From positions 1-36,647 of the forward strand of contig NZ_CALXEE010000013.1 of NCBI RefSeq assembly GCF_944387245.1: a DNA stretch of 36,647 nt. The letters are read 5' to 3'. The position numbers were made by a program, and so were the translations under genes. The notes beneath the pieces are model-generated. The model saw only the letters and a program-made list of their open reading frames with translations. It was not told the DNA's origin and did not search any database. Positions 1 through 7,770 of the stretch are shown here, one piece after another. Origin of the DNA: an uncultured Intestinimonas sp. GTDB lineage: Bacteria; Bacillota; Clostridia; Oscillospirales; Oscillospiraceae. Every line of letters begins with the position of its first letter. Positions within the stretch are counted from its first letter, which is position 1.

Positions 1-57
1 GACGTAAAGAGCATCCTGGAGACTCTGGAGAAGGAGCTGGGCGCTATCCTGCGCTAA
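1..57 (+). CDS. 3' end of an unidentified upstream gene (partial)
   Basis: The window opens inside a reading frame that encodes [18 protein letters not shown] and stops at TAA 55-57. Eighteen residues, acidic and helical in character, are too few to name the protein. In Firmicutes, alaS is commonly the gene before ireB, so an AlaS C-terminus is possible by synteny only. The same tail is encoded again at 228-284 with nine differences, on the far side of a hairpin-rich noncoding element, so this copy is the one attached to the real gene. The 5' part lies outside the window. Confidence 0.6.
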   Translation, partial: DVKSILETLEKELGAILR

Positions 58-227
58 AGCCCTCGGCCTCCTCTTGGGGCCCCGTGCAGCGGGGCGCACG
101 TCTGTGCGTACAAGCATCCCGGCTCTAGCCGGGATCTTGGCGCAAGGCGGAATTCATTTCCGCCGCGCAGGTTTGATCGCCCTCGGGCCCCCGCAAATGC
201 TCTGCATTTGCGGGAATGGCCGACGCC
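58..227 (+). mobile_element. Multi-hairpin noncoding element A
   Basis: Five successive stem-loops follow the stop codon: 79-95, 95-108, 116-135 (9-bp stem), 146-164 (7-bp stem, loop TTCAT) and 191-213 (10-bp stem). The linkers are CAAGC (111-115), CTTGGCGCAAG (136-146, itself able to form a small hairpin) and GCGCAGGTTTGATC (165-178). The same order of stems and linkers occurs on the minus strand at about 7651-7752 (element B). There the linkers are identical or nearly so, while the stem sequences differ but still pair. It lies in sense orientation directly after a stop codon and is followed by a second copy of that gene's last codons. No protein or transposase is encoded. The mobile-element label is inferred from the second copy and the flanking duplication. 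Confidence 0.65.
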
Positions 228-284
228 GACGTAAAGAGTATCCTGGAGACTTTGGAGAAAGACTGCGGCGCTGTCCTGCGCTGA
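228..284 (+). repeat. Duplicated 3' coding tail of the upstream gene (copy 2)
   Basis: This segment encodes [18 protein letters not shown] and ends in TGA (282-284). It matches positions 1-57 at 48 of 57 bases. Most differences are silent or conservative, so it descends from a duplicated gene end that has drifted. It has no ribosome site of its own and is not expected to be a gene. The match may extend upstream (ATGGCCGACGCC, 216-227), but the corresponding bases of copy 1 lie outside the window. Confidence 0.75.
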
Positions 285-332
285 CGGCTGGCGGCGAACC
301 CTTAAATCTTCATAAAAATTCGTCCCCACCCC

Positions 333-361
333 TTTACACCCGGAGCCATTTCGAGTACAAT
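333..361 (+). promoter_or_regulatory. Promoter of ireB
   Basis: TTTACA (333-338), a 17-bp spacer and TACAAT (356-361) form a good vegetative promoter ahead of ireB. In the leader, GATGAGCA (374-381) and TGCTCATC (401-408) can pair around an AT-rich loop. Apart from these signals, 285-442 holds nothing recognisable. Confidence 0.7.
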
Positions 362-442
362 AAGAGCATCCGTGATGAGCAAGATATACTATATTTTGTG
401 TGCTCATCCCCATTATCACACCAAACGGGAGGTGTTTCCGAC

Positions 443-691
443 ATGGAGATCGATTTCACACGCAAATTCAGCCTCAATGAGGACCGGGACGAGGAGATCA
501 AGGCCATTCTGACCGCCGTCTACAACGCCCTCCAGGAGAAGGGGTACAACCCCATCAACCAGATCGTCGGTTACATCCTGTCCGAGGACCCCACCTATAT
601 CACCAACTACAACAATGCCCGCTCCCTGATCCGCAAGCTGGACCGGGACGAGCTGCTCCAGGAGCTGGTGAAGAAATATCTGGCCAGTTGA
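443..691 (+). CDS. ireB: IreB family regulatory phosphoprotein (UPF0297)
   Basis: This 82-residue cytoplasmic protein has the family's typical length. It carries the conserved core [16 protein letters not shown] near residues 32-47 and the C-terminal [17 protein letters not shown], and resembles Bacillus YrzL. Family knowledge: IreB is a small dimeric target of the PASTA-domain Ser/Thr kinase IreK/PrkC and limits cephalosporin resistance in Enterococcus. The start is ATG 443 behind GGGAGGTG; longer readings upstream run into the element A scar. The usual downstream partners (ruvX, yrzB) are absent: a terminator follows at once, so the gene is monocistronic. Confidence 0.93.
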   Translation: MEIDFTRKFSLNEDRDEEIKAILTAVYNALQEKGYNPINQIVGYILSEDPTYITNYNNARSLIRKLDRDELLQELVKKYLAS

Positions 692-700
692 AAACCGATA

Positions 701-740
701 AAAACAGTGCCTGCATGGTCTCACGCAGGCACTGTTTTTA
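701..740 (+). terminator. Terminator of ireB
   Basis: A 14-bp perfect stem (701-714 with 724-737) is followed by a T run, just after the ireB stop codon. Confidence 0.85.
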
Positions 741-746
741 TTCCAC

Positions 747-792
747 AAAAAAAGGACGCCCCGTTCCGGCATACCGGAACGGGGCGTCCTTT
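747..792 (-). terminator. Terminator of the arginine operon
   Basis: A 19-bp perfect stem (751-769 with 774-792) has a CATA loop and an A run at 747-753, which is a U run on the minus strand. It sits directly beyond the argF stop. It is convergent with the ireB terminator and may work both ways. Confidence 0.85.
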
Positions 793-797
793 CTGTA

Positions 798-1718
798 TCA
801 GTTGTCGCCCATCAGCAGGCTGAGCACGGCCTTCTGGGCGTGGAGGCGGTTCTCGGCCTCTTCGAAGATCTCGTCGGCGTGGGCCTCAAAGACCTCGGCG
901 GTGATCTCCTCCCCCCTGTGGGCGGGCAGGCAATGCTGTACCATGGCGCCAGGGTGAGCCAGGGCCATGAGATCGGCGTTGACCTGATAAATCCCCTCAA
1001 AGGCCAGTCGGCGCTTCTGAGCCTCCTCCTCCTGGCCCATGGAGGCCCACACGTCGGTGATGACCACATCGGCCCCAGCCACGGCCTCCTTGGGGTCCCG
1101 GCATAGGGTGAACTTGGCATCGGTGACGGTCTTGGCGAAGTCCAGCACCTTCGGATCAGGATCATAGCCCTCGGGGCAGGCCATGGACACATCCATGCCG
1201 CACTTCAGACCGCCCACGATGAGGGAGTTGGCCATGTTGTTGCCGTCACCGATAAAGCACAGCTTCAGGCCCTCCAATCGGGTCATCTTCTCCCGGACGG
1301 TCATCAGGTCGGCCAACACCTGGCAGGGGTGAGCGAAGTCGGTGAGGCCGTTGATGACGGGGATGGTGGCGTACTTGGCCAGCTCCTCCACCTCAGCCTG
1401 GGCATAGGTGCGGATCATGATACCGTCACAGTAGCGGCTGAGCACCCGGGCGGTATCGGCGATGGGCTCGCCCCGACCGATCTGGCTCTCCTTTCCGGAG
1501 AGGAAGAGGGCGTGACCCCCCATCTGGTAGGTCCCCACCTCAAAGGACACACGGGTCCGGGTGGAGTTTTTCTCAAAAATCATGGCCAGGGTCTTGCCTT
1601 TCAGGCAGTCGTGGGGCAGGCCGTGCTTCTGGTTGTACTTCATCTGGTCGGCCACGTCCAGGATCTTGGTAATGTCCTCCCGGGTCAGATCCAGCAGCTT
1701 GAGCAGGTCTTTCTTCAT
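798..1718 (-). CDS. argF: Ornithine carbamoyltransferase
   Basis: Converts ornithine and carbamoyl phosphate to citrulline in the cytoplasm. At 306 residues it has normal length. The carbamoyl-phosphate site STRTR lies near residues 52-56 and HPCQ near 130-133. The ornithine-binding loop DVWASMGQ is near 221-228 and the catalytic HCLPAHRGEE near 261-270. It is the last gene of the arg operon, 40 bp after argD, with a GAGGTGA ribosome site. A catabolic (arcB) role cannot be excluded from sequence, but no arcA or arcC is nearby and the operon is otherwise biosynthetic. Confidence 0.95.
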   Translation of the reverse strand: MKKDLLKLLDLTREDITKILDVADQMKYNQKHGLPHDCLKGKTLAMIFEKNSTRTRVSFEVGTYQMGGHALFLSGKESQIGRGEPIADTARVLSRYCDGIMIRTYAQAEVEELAKYATIPVINGLTDFAHPCQVLADLMTVREKMTRLEGLKLCFIGDGNNMANSLIVGGLKCGMDVSMACPEGYDPDPKVLDFAKTVTDAKFTLCRDPKEAVAGADVVITDVWASMGQEEEAQKRRLAFEGIYQVNADLMALAHPGAMVQHCLPAHRGEEITAEVFEAHADEIFEEAENRLHAQKAVLSLLMGDN

Positions 1719-1758
1719 CTTCGATCACCTCATCCTAACTTCTCTCGTCTTTTCTGTC

Positions 1759-2934
1759 TTACGAAAGGGTCTGCTTCATGATGGCCAGGCCCTTGTCCAT
1801 CTCGTCCTTGGTGATGGTCAGCGGCGGCAGCAGCCGCAGGGCGGGGCCCGCCGTCAGCACCAGCAGGCCGTTGTCCATGAGCTTGGTGGCCACGTCCCGG
1901 TTGGTCTGGCCGGGCTTGACTTCTATGCCGATCATCAGCCCCATGCCGCGGGTCTTGCCCAGGCAGGGCAGGTCCATGGCCTCAATGGCACTGCGGAGAT
2001 ACTTGCCCTTGTCGGCGATCTCCCCCATCATATCCTCGCTGAGGATGTCCAGGGTAGCCAGGGCGGCGGCGGCGCAGACGGGGTTGCCGCCGAAGGTGGT
2101 GGCGTGGGTACCGGGACCCAGCACGTTCCGGCACTTCTCCCCCACCAGGAAGCCTCCGAAGGGCAGGCCGCCGGCGATGCCCTTGGCGAAGGAGACGGCG
2201 TCGGGCAGGATACCGTACTGCTGGTAGCAGAACAGGGTGCCGGTGCGGCCGATGCCGGTCTGGACCTCATCCACCAGCAGCAGCCAGTCCCGCTCGGCGC
2301 AGAGGACGGCCAGGTCGTGGATAAAGGACTGCTCCAGGGGCCACACGCCGCTCTCCCCCTGGATGAGCTCCAGCATGACGGCGCAGACGTCGTGGCCGGA
2401 AACCTGGGCAATGCCGTCCATGGTGGGCTCGGCGGAGCGGAAGCCGTCGGTGAAGGGGAAGAAATAGTTGTGGAACACGTCCTGGCCGGTGGCGGACAGG
2501 GTGGTCACCGTTCGGCCGTGGAAGGAGTTGGTCAGGGTGAGAATAGTGCCCCTTCCCTTCCCGTACTTGTCAAAGGAATATTTGCGGGCCAGCTTGATGA
2601 GGCCCTCGTTGGACTCGGCGCCGGAGTTGGCAAAAAAGGCCGCCGACATCCCCGCCCGGCGGCACAGCCGCTCGGCCAGAGCCCCGCAGGGCTGGGTGTA
2701 GAACAGGTTTGACATGTGGCCCAGCTTGGCCGCCTGGACGGCCACGGCGTCCACCCACTTGGGGTTGGCCACGCCCACGGAATTGACGCCAATGCCGGAG
2801 GTGAAGTCAATGTACTCCTTCCCCTCGGCGCTCCAGAGGGTGGCGTTCTTGCCGTGGTCGATATCTACCGGGAAGCGGTTGTAGGTATGCATCACATACT
2901 GGTCATCCCGGGCTTTGATGGTCTGAAAATCCAT
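1759..2934 (-). CDS. argD: Acetylornithine aminotransferase
   Basis: A class III PLP aminotransferase of 391 residues that makes N-acetylornithine from N-acetylglutamate semialdehyde and glutamate. The phosphate-binding SGAE is near 104-107. The PLP-contacting VDEVQTGIGRTG begins near 221 and the Schiff-base lysine is near 251 (SFAKGIAGG). THATTFGGNP near 277-285 is also typical. It starts at ATG 2934 behind GAGGTGA, which overlaps the argB TGA, so the two genes are nearly fused (9-bp gap). Related enzymes can also serve lysine synthesis (DapC activity), but the context points to arginine. Confidence 0.95.
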   Translation of the reverse strand: MDFQTIKARDDQYVMHTYNRFPVDIDHGKNATLWSAEGKEYIDFTSGIGVNSVGVANPKWVDAVAVQAAKLGHMSNLFYTQPCGALAERLCRRAGMSAAFFANSGAESNEGLIKLARKYSFDKYGKGRGTILTLTNSFHGRTVTTLSATGQDVFHNYFFPFTDGFRSAEPTMDGIAQVSGHDVCAVMLELIQGESGVWPLEQSFIHDLAVLCAERDWLLLVDEVQTGIGRTGTLFCYQQYGILPDAVSFAKGIAGGLPFGGFLVGEKCRNVLGPGTHATTFGGNPVCAAAALATLDILSEDMMGEIADKGKYLRSAIEAMDLPCLGKTRGMGLMIGIEVKPGQTNRDVATKLMDNGLLVLTAGPALRLLPPLTITKDEMDKGLAIMKQTLS

Positions 2935-2943
2935 GGTGTCACC

Positions 2944-3801
2944 TCATAGAAGCATGGTGCCGATGCCCTCATTGGACAGCAGCTCGATGAGAATGGAGTG
3001 GGGGATGCGGCCGTCCAGGATGACGGCGTTCTTCACGCCGGAGCGCACCGCCTCCACGCAGCAGTCCACCTTAGGGATCATGCCCCCCTGGATGACCCCG
3101 TCCTTGATGAGGCCGGGCACCTTGGAGAGCTCCACCACGGGCAGGAGGGTGGACTCGTCCTTGGGGTCCCGCAGGAGCCCCCGGACGTCGGTGAGGAGGA
3201 TGAGCTTCTCCGCCCCCAGGGCCACCGCCAGCTTGGCGGCAGCAGTGTCGGCGTTGATGTTGTAGGCCGTCTCCCCGTCCACCCCCTGGGCCACGGTGGA
3301 TACCACGGGGATATAGCCGTCGGCGAGGGCGTCGTTGACGATGGCGGGGGCCACCTGGACCATCTCCCCCACCAGACCATACTTCTCATCCAGCTTTTTG
3401 GCCTGGAAGAGACCGGCATCCATACCGCACAGGCCCAGGGCCCGTCCGCCCACAGCATTGAGGGTGGCCACCAGGTCCTTGTTTACCTTGCCGCACAGCA
3501 CCTGCTGGACCACCTCCATGGTCTCGGCGTCGGTGTAGCGCAGGCCGTCCACGAATTTGGACTCCTTGCCGATCTTCTTGAGCATGGCGGAGATCTCGGG
3601 GCCGCCGCCGTGGACCACCACCACCTGGATACCCACCAGGTGGAGAAGGATGATGTCGCTGATGACGGCCTGGCGGAGCTCCTCTGAGATCATGGCGTTG
3701 CCGCCGTATTTGACCACGATGGTCTTGCCGTAGTATTTCTGAATATAGGGCAGGGCTTCGGCCAGGACCTGGGCCCGCTGCGCCACCGGGAAATCGGACA
3801 T
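2944..3801 (-). CDS. argB: Acetylglutamate kinase
   Basis: Phosphorylates N-acetylglutamate with ATP; 285 residues, amino-acid kinase fold. KYGGNAM (31-37) and VHGGGPE (63-69) are the nucleotide and substrate glycine loops, and NINADTAAAKLA is the later ATP-site signature. About 25 residues precede the first strand (AQVLAEALPYIQKYYGK). In the family, such an N-terminal helix is found in the arginine-inhibited hexameric kinases. Feedback inhibition is therefore likely, but this is inference. The ribosome site is GGAGG, 9 bp before ATG. Confidence 0.95.
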   Translation of the reverse strand: MSDFPVAQRAQVLAEALPYIQKYYGKTIVVKYGGNAMISEELRQAVISDIILLHLVGIQVVVVHGGGPEISAMLKKIGKESKFVDGLRYTDAETMEVVQQVLCGKVNKDLVATLNAVGGRALGLCGMDAGLFQAKKLDEKYGLVGEMVQVAPAIVNDALADGYIPVVSTVAQGVDGETAYNINADTAAAKLAVALGAEKLILLTDVRGLLRDPKDESTLLPVVELSKVPGLIKDGVIQGGMIPKVDCCVEAVRSGVKNAVILDGRIPHSILIELLSNEGIGTMLL

Positions 3802-3834
3802 TTTACAAAACCTCCATGGGAAGTAGCGGACCCA

Positions 3835-5097
3835 TCAGGTCCGGTAGTCCCCGTTGATCTTCACATAGTCGTAGGTGAGATCGCAGCCCCAGCAGGTGGC
3901 CTGGTGCTCACCCTCATTGAGGTCCACGTCGATGACCACCTCGTCCTGGCTGAGGATGCTCTTGGCGGCCTCCTCGTCGAAATCCACTCCGGCCCCCTGT
4001 TTACACACCAGGATCTCCCCCACAGCCGAGGAGAACTTCACATCCACATACTCGGGGCGGAAGGGGGCCTTGGAGTAGCCCATGGCGCAGAGGACCCGGC
4101 CCCAGTTGGCGTCCGAGCCGAACATGGCGGCCTTCACCAGGGAAGATCCTACCACCGCCTTGGCCAGACGCTCGGCGGCCTCCTCGCTGCGGGCCTTGCC
4201 CACAGTGCAGGTGATAAGCTTGCTGGCACCCTCGCCGTCGGCGGCAATGGAGCGGGCCATCTGCTCAAAGACGCTGTAAAGGGTCTTGAAGAAAACAGTA
4301 TAGCCGTCGTCCTTCCACTCGATGAGGGGGTTCTCCGCCATGCCGTTGGCCAGCACCACGCACATATCGTTGGTGGAGGTATCTCCATCGATGGTCACCC
4401 GGTTGAAGGTACGGGGGACGATCTCATGGAGGGCATCGGTAAGCATCTCGTGGGTAATCGCGCAGTCGGTGGTGACAAAGCACAGCATGGTGCCCATGTT
4501 GGGGTGGATCATGCCGGAGCCCTTGGCAATGGTGCCGATGGTCACCGTCTTGCCCCCGATGGAGCAGGTCACTGCCAGCTCCTTTTTCACCGTGTCAGTG
4601 GTCATGATGGCGTTGGCCGCAGCGTCGGAGCCGTCCTTGGAGAGGGCGGCGGCGCAGGCGGGCAGGCCGGCCTGGATGGCGGCGATGTTGAGCTCCTGGC
4701 CGATGACGCCGGTGGAGGCCACCACGAAGTCACTGGCCTTCAGGCCGGTGGCCTGGGCGGCCAGCTCGCACATCTCCTCGGCGTGCTCATGGCTGTTTGG
4801 GGCGCAGGCGTTGGCGTTGCCGGAGTTGGCCACGATGGCCTGGGCTTCGCCGTTTTCCAGGTGGTCCATGGTGACGTACAGAGGCGCCGCCTTCACCCGG
4901 TTCATGGTGTAGACCGCCGCGGCGGTGCAGGGCTGCTCCGAGACGATGAGGGCCAGGTCCTTCTTGCCCTCCAGTACCTCGGGCTTTTTGCTCATGGGGG
5001 GCTGGTTGCCGTCCCCCTTCCCTTTCTTCACGCCGCAGTGGACACCAGAGGCGGTAAATCCCTTGGGGGCGGCCACGCCGCCGGAGATCTGTTTCAT
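3835..5097 (-). CDS. argJ: Bifunctional ornithine acetyltransferase / N-acetylglutamate synthase
   Basis: ArgJ moves the acetyl group from N-acetylornithine to glutamate, recycling acetyl in the cyclic arginine pathway. Bifunctional forms also start the pathway from acetyl-CoA. The protein has 420 residues. The self-cleavage site is KGSGMIHPNMGTML, with the nucleophilic Thr near residue 203. It is preceded here by Gly rather than the more usual Ala (MATML). I chose ATG 5097 because AGGAG lies 9 bp upstream; a TTG three codons earlier would touch that site. No argA lies in the window. Whether this form is mono- or bifunctional cannot be read from sequence. Confidence 0.94.
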   Translation of the reverse strand: MKQISGGVAAPKGFTASGVHCGVKKGKGDGNQPPMSKKPEVLEGKKDLALIVSEQPCTAAAVYTMNRVKAAPLYVTMDHLENGEAQAIVANSGNANACAPNSHEHAEEMCELAAQATGLKASDFVVASTGVIGQELNIAAIQAGLPACAAALSKDGSDAAANAIMTTDTVKKELAVTCSIGGKTVTIGTIAKGSGMIHPNMGTMLCFVTTDCAITHEMLTDALHEIVPRTFNRVTIDGDTSTNDMCVVLANGMAENPLIEWKDDGYTVFFKTLYSVFEQMARSIAADGEGASKLITCTVGKARSEEAAERLAKAVVGSSLVKAAMFGSDANWGRVLCAMGYSKAPFRPEYVDVKFSSAVGEILVCKQGAGVDFDEEAAKSILSQDEVVIDVDLNEGEHQATCWGCDLTYDYVKINGDYRT

Positions 5098-5116
5098 ATC
5101 ACACAACTCCTTATCA

Positions 5117-6055
5117 TCACAGGGCCAACCCAGTGGTTTCGGGAAAGCCCAGCATCAGGTTCATGTTCTGGACCGCCGCGCCGGAAGCGCCCTTACCCAG
5201 GTTATCAAAGATGGCGGTCACAATGATCTGCTCCTCATGGCCGGAGACCACCAGCTGCAGGCTGTCCTTCCCCGCCATGGCGTTGGCCGCCAGGAAGGTG
5301 CTCTCCTTCTGATAGGGCAGCACCTGTACCAGGGCCTCCCCCTCGTAGTACCTGGCCAGCATCTCGCTGACGTCCTCCGCCGTGGGGTGGCCGGACAGCA
5401 GGTCCACGGGCAGCATCAGGGTGGTGGCCATGCCCTTGTAGTAGTCGTCCACCACCGGGCAGAAGATGGGCGGATGTTCCAGGCCGGCATAGACCTTCAT
5501 CTCAGGCAGGTGCTTGTGGCAGAGGTTGGTGCCGTAAATTCTAGGACTGTAAAGGGCTTCCGCCTTCTCCCCATTCTCATAGTCGGCAATCATTTTCTTG
5601 CCGCCGCCGGAGTAGCCGGTGAGGGAGAAGCAGGTGACATGAGCTTCCTTGGGCAGGACCCCCATGGCGGTCAGCGGAGCCGCAGAGGCCAGAAAGCCGG
5701 TGGCGTGGCAGCCGGGGTTGGCCACCCGTTTGGCGAACTTCACCCGCTGGCGCTGTCCGGCCAGCAGTTCCGGAAAGCCGTAGGTCCAGCCCTCCGCCGT
5801 CCGGTGGGCAGTAGAGGCATCGATGACCTTGGTCTTTTCGTTTTCAATGAGGCCCACCGCCTCCACGGCGGCAGCGTCGGGCAGGCACAGGAAGCAGAGA
5901 TCGGCGGCGTTGAGGAGCTTCTTACGTTCTGTCAAGTCTTTCCGCTTGTCAGGGTCAATGAGAAGGAGCTCGATGTCCTCCCGTCCCCCCAGCCGCTCGT
6001 AGATCTGGAGACCTGTGGTCCCCTCCTGGCCGTCGATATAAACCTTGGGTTTCAT
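5117..6055 (-). CDS. argC: N-acetyl-gamma-glutamyl-phosphate reductase, short form
   Basis: Reduces N-acetylglutamyl phosphate to the semialdehyde with NADPH. At 312 residues it is shorter than the common ~345-residue ArgC. Its N-terminus VYIDGQEGTTGLQIYERL matches the 'uncommon' ArgC type (TIGR01851 as I recall it) rather than the GxxGY(A/T)G form. The catalytic cysteine is in ANPGCHATG, near residue 116, and the proton-transfer His is probably in the later HLPEM region. The ATG overlaps the argH stop by 4 bp (ATGA), and argJ starts 19 bp downstream, so translation is coupled. Confidence 0.93.
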   Translation of the reverse strand: MKPKVYIDGQEGTTGLQIYERLGGREDIELLLIDPDKRKDLTERKKLLNAADLCFLCLPDAAAVEAVGLIENEKTKVIDASTAHRTAEGWTYGFPELLAGQRQRVKFAKRVANPGCHATGFLASAAPLTAMGVLPKEAHVTCFSLTGYSGGGKKMIADYENGEKAEALYSPRIYGTNLCHKHLPEMKVYAGLEHPPIFCPVVDDYYKGMATTLMLPVDLLSGHPTAEDVSEMLARYYEGEALVQVLPYQKESTFLAANAMAGKDSLQLVVSGHEEQIIVTAIFDNLGKGASGAAVQNMNLMLGFPETTGLAL

Positions 6056-7437
6056 TTCTTCTCACGCGCCTCCACGAACTGCTGGATATGCTCGATCTGG
6101 GTTTTGACAGAGTCAGGAGCGGGGCCGCCGTAAACCTTCCGGCCACCCACACAGGTCTTGAGCTCCAGGGCCTGGTATACATCGGGGCCGAAGGCGCCGG
6201 ACACCGACTGGAAGTCCTTCAGGGGCAGGGTGTCCAGGGTCTCTCCGGTCTTGATGCACATGTGGACCAGTCGGCCCACGATCATATAGGCGTCCCGGAA
6301 CGGGAGCCCCTTCTTCACCAGGTAGTCGGCACAGTCTGTGGCGTTGATGAAGCCGCCGGCAGCGGCCTTCTGCATGTTCTTACTCTTGACGGTGAGGGTG
6401 TCCACCATGGCGGCAAAGACGGGCAGACACTGTTCCACGGTATCAATGGCGTCAAAGACGGGCTCCTTGTCCTCCTGCATGTCCTTGTTGTAGGCAAGGG
6501 GCAGGCCCTTCATGATGGTGAGGAGGGTGATGAGGGAGCCGTACACCCGGCCCGTCTTGCCCCGAACCAGCTCGGCCACGTCGGGGTTCTTCTTCTGAGG
6601 CATGATGGAGGAGCCGGTGGAGTAGGCGTCGTCCAGTTCCACGAACTTGAACTCCCAGGAGCACCAGAGGATGATCTCCTCGGAGAACCGGGACAGATGC
6701 ATCATGAGGATGGACAGGGCCGAGGTGAACTCGATGGCGAAGTCACGGTCAGAGACGGAATCCAGGGAGTTGTCGGTGGGCTTGGCAAAGCCCAGGGCGG
6801 CGGCAGTCTGGAACCGGTCCACGGGATAGGTGGAGGTAGCCAGGGCGCCGGCCCCCAAGGGGCACTCGTCCATTCGCTCCAGGCAGTCCTCCAGCCGGGT
6901 CACGTCCCGTTTGAGCATGTTGGCGTAGGCCATCATGTAGTGGGCAAAGGTGGTGGGCTGGGCCCGCTGGAGGTGAGTGTAGCCCGGCATGACGGTATCC
7001 AGGTTGGCCTGGGCCTTCTTGACCAAAACCTTTTCCAGGTCCAGCACCATGCCGATGATGATGGGGATCTCCTTCTTTACATAGAGGCGGAAGTCCACCG
7101 CCACCTGGTCGTTCCGGCTGCGGGCGGTGTGGAGGCGCTTGCCCGTGTCCCCGATGCGGGAGGTGAGCTCGCTTTCGATGTTCATGTGGATATCTTCGTT
7201 CTCCTCGGAGAACTCCACCTTGTCGGCCTCGATGTCGGCCAGAATGGCCTTCAGGCCCTCGATGATCTTCTCCGCCTCGTGCTCCTCAATAATGCCCTGC
7301 TTGCCCAGCATGGCGGCGTGGGCGATGGAACCGGCGATGTCCTCCTTGTAGAGCCGCGCGTCAAAGCTGATGGAGGAGTTGAAGTCGTTGACCGCGGTGT
7401 CGGTCTCCTTCTGGAAGCGTCCAGCCCAAAGTTTCAT
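6052..7437 (-). CDS. argH: Argininosuccinate lyase
   Basis: Splits argininosuccinate into arginine and fumarate; 461 residues, fumarase/aspartase superfamily. The signature GSSIMPQKKNPD is near 275-286. The catalytic His lies in GYTHLQRAQP near residue 155, and TARSRNDQV near 104-112 is the substrate-binding loop. It starts at ATG 7437 with AAGGAG upstream. The distance from argG (over 330 bp) is unusual for this otherwise tight operon and is explained by element B and its duplicated argG tail. Confidence 0.96.
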   Translation of the reverse strand: MKLWAGRFQKETDTAVNDFNSSISFDARLYKEDIAGSIAHAAMLGKQGIIEEHEAEKIIEGLKAILADIEADKVEFSEENEDIHMNIESELTSRIGDTGKRLHTARSRNDQVAVDFRLYVKKEIPIIIGMVLDLEKVLVKKAQANLDTVMPGYTHLQRAQPTTFAHYMMAYANMLKRDVTRLEDCLERMDECPLGAGALATSTYPVDRFQTAAALGFAKPTDNSLDSVSDRDFAIEFTSALSILMMHLSRFSEEIILWCSWEFKFVELDDAYSTGSSIMPQKKNPDVAELVRGKTGRVYGSLITLLTIMKGLPLAYNKDMQEDKEPVFDAIDTVEQCLPVFAAMVDTLTVKSKNMQKAAAGGFINATDCADYLVKKGLPFRDAYMIVGRLVHMCIKTGETLDTLPLKDFQSVSGAFGPDVYQALELKTCVGGRKVYGGPAPDSVKTQIEHIQQFVEAREKK

Positions 7438-7464
7438 ATCCTTCGCTCCTTATGTATGGGGATA

Positions 7465-7502
7465 GGGACGCCGTGCCGGTCCGCTGGCCGGCGCGGCGTC
7501 CC
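7465..7502 (-). repeat. Strong intercistronic hairpin before argH
   Basis: GGGACGCCG (7465-7473) pairs with CGGCGTCCC (7494-7502), and CCGG arms inside extend the stem. No U run follows on the minus strand, so it is not an obvious terminator. It could protect or expose an RNA end between argG and argH. Confidence 0.5.
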
Positions 7503-7528
7503 TCTTTGTCCGTTTCTGATTTCAGCTT

Positions 7529-7615
7529 GCCACTGTTTACTTCAGCTTGCCCTGCTCCCGCAGCGCCTGGACGGTATCGGGCAGGCCCCACAGATTGATA
7601 AAACCGGTGGCGTCG
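7529..7615 (-). repeat. Duplicated argG 3' end (copy 2, 87 bp)
   Basis: The segment matches 7763-7849 at 85 of 87 bases. It covers the last 25 codons of argG ([20 protein letters not shown] and the following GKLK end), the stop codon and eight bases beyond. The two differences are one at the stop-proximal Lys codon and one silent change. It lacks a start and is not a gene. Beyond its far end, about 13 bases (GGCAAGCTGAAAT) repeat the argG end a third time before the sequence diverges, which suggests an earlier similar event. Confidence 0.9.
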
Positions 7616-7762
7616 CTCCCCAGCGCCACAGCCGCCGGGGGCCCCTTGGATCTCATTTGCGCGGGCGAAGTGAATTCGCCCTTGCGCCAAGGTTTTCGCT
7701 GCGCGAAAACGCTTGCACGGCGCACCTGCGCCGTCCCGGCCTTGCCGGGGGACCAGTACGAC
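7616..7762 (-). mobile_element. Multi-hairpin noncoding element B
   Basis: Read on the minus strand from just after argG, it holds a stem at 7735-7749, a stem at 7717-7734 (8 bp), the linker CAAGC (7711-7715), a stem at 7692-7710 (8 bp), the linker CTTGGCGCAAG (7681-7691), a stem at 7663-7681 (7 bp, loop TTCAC) and the linker GCGCAAATGAGATC. Element A has the same order with the 5-base and 11-base linkers identical. The third stem is entirely different in sequence yet still paired. The fourth shows matched swaps on both arms (GGCGGAA/TTCCGCC in A, GGGCGAA/TTCGCCC in B). It is flanked by an 87-bp duplication of the argG end. Mobility is inferred; no protein is encoded. Confidence 0.7.
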
Positions 7763-7770
7763 GCCACTGT

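Noticed and set aside
7537-7767. A 76-codon minus-strand frame joining element B to the duplicated argG tail
   Set aside because: Only its end matches ArgG because it reads copy 2; the rest is translation of hairpins and it has no ribosome site.
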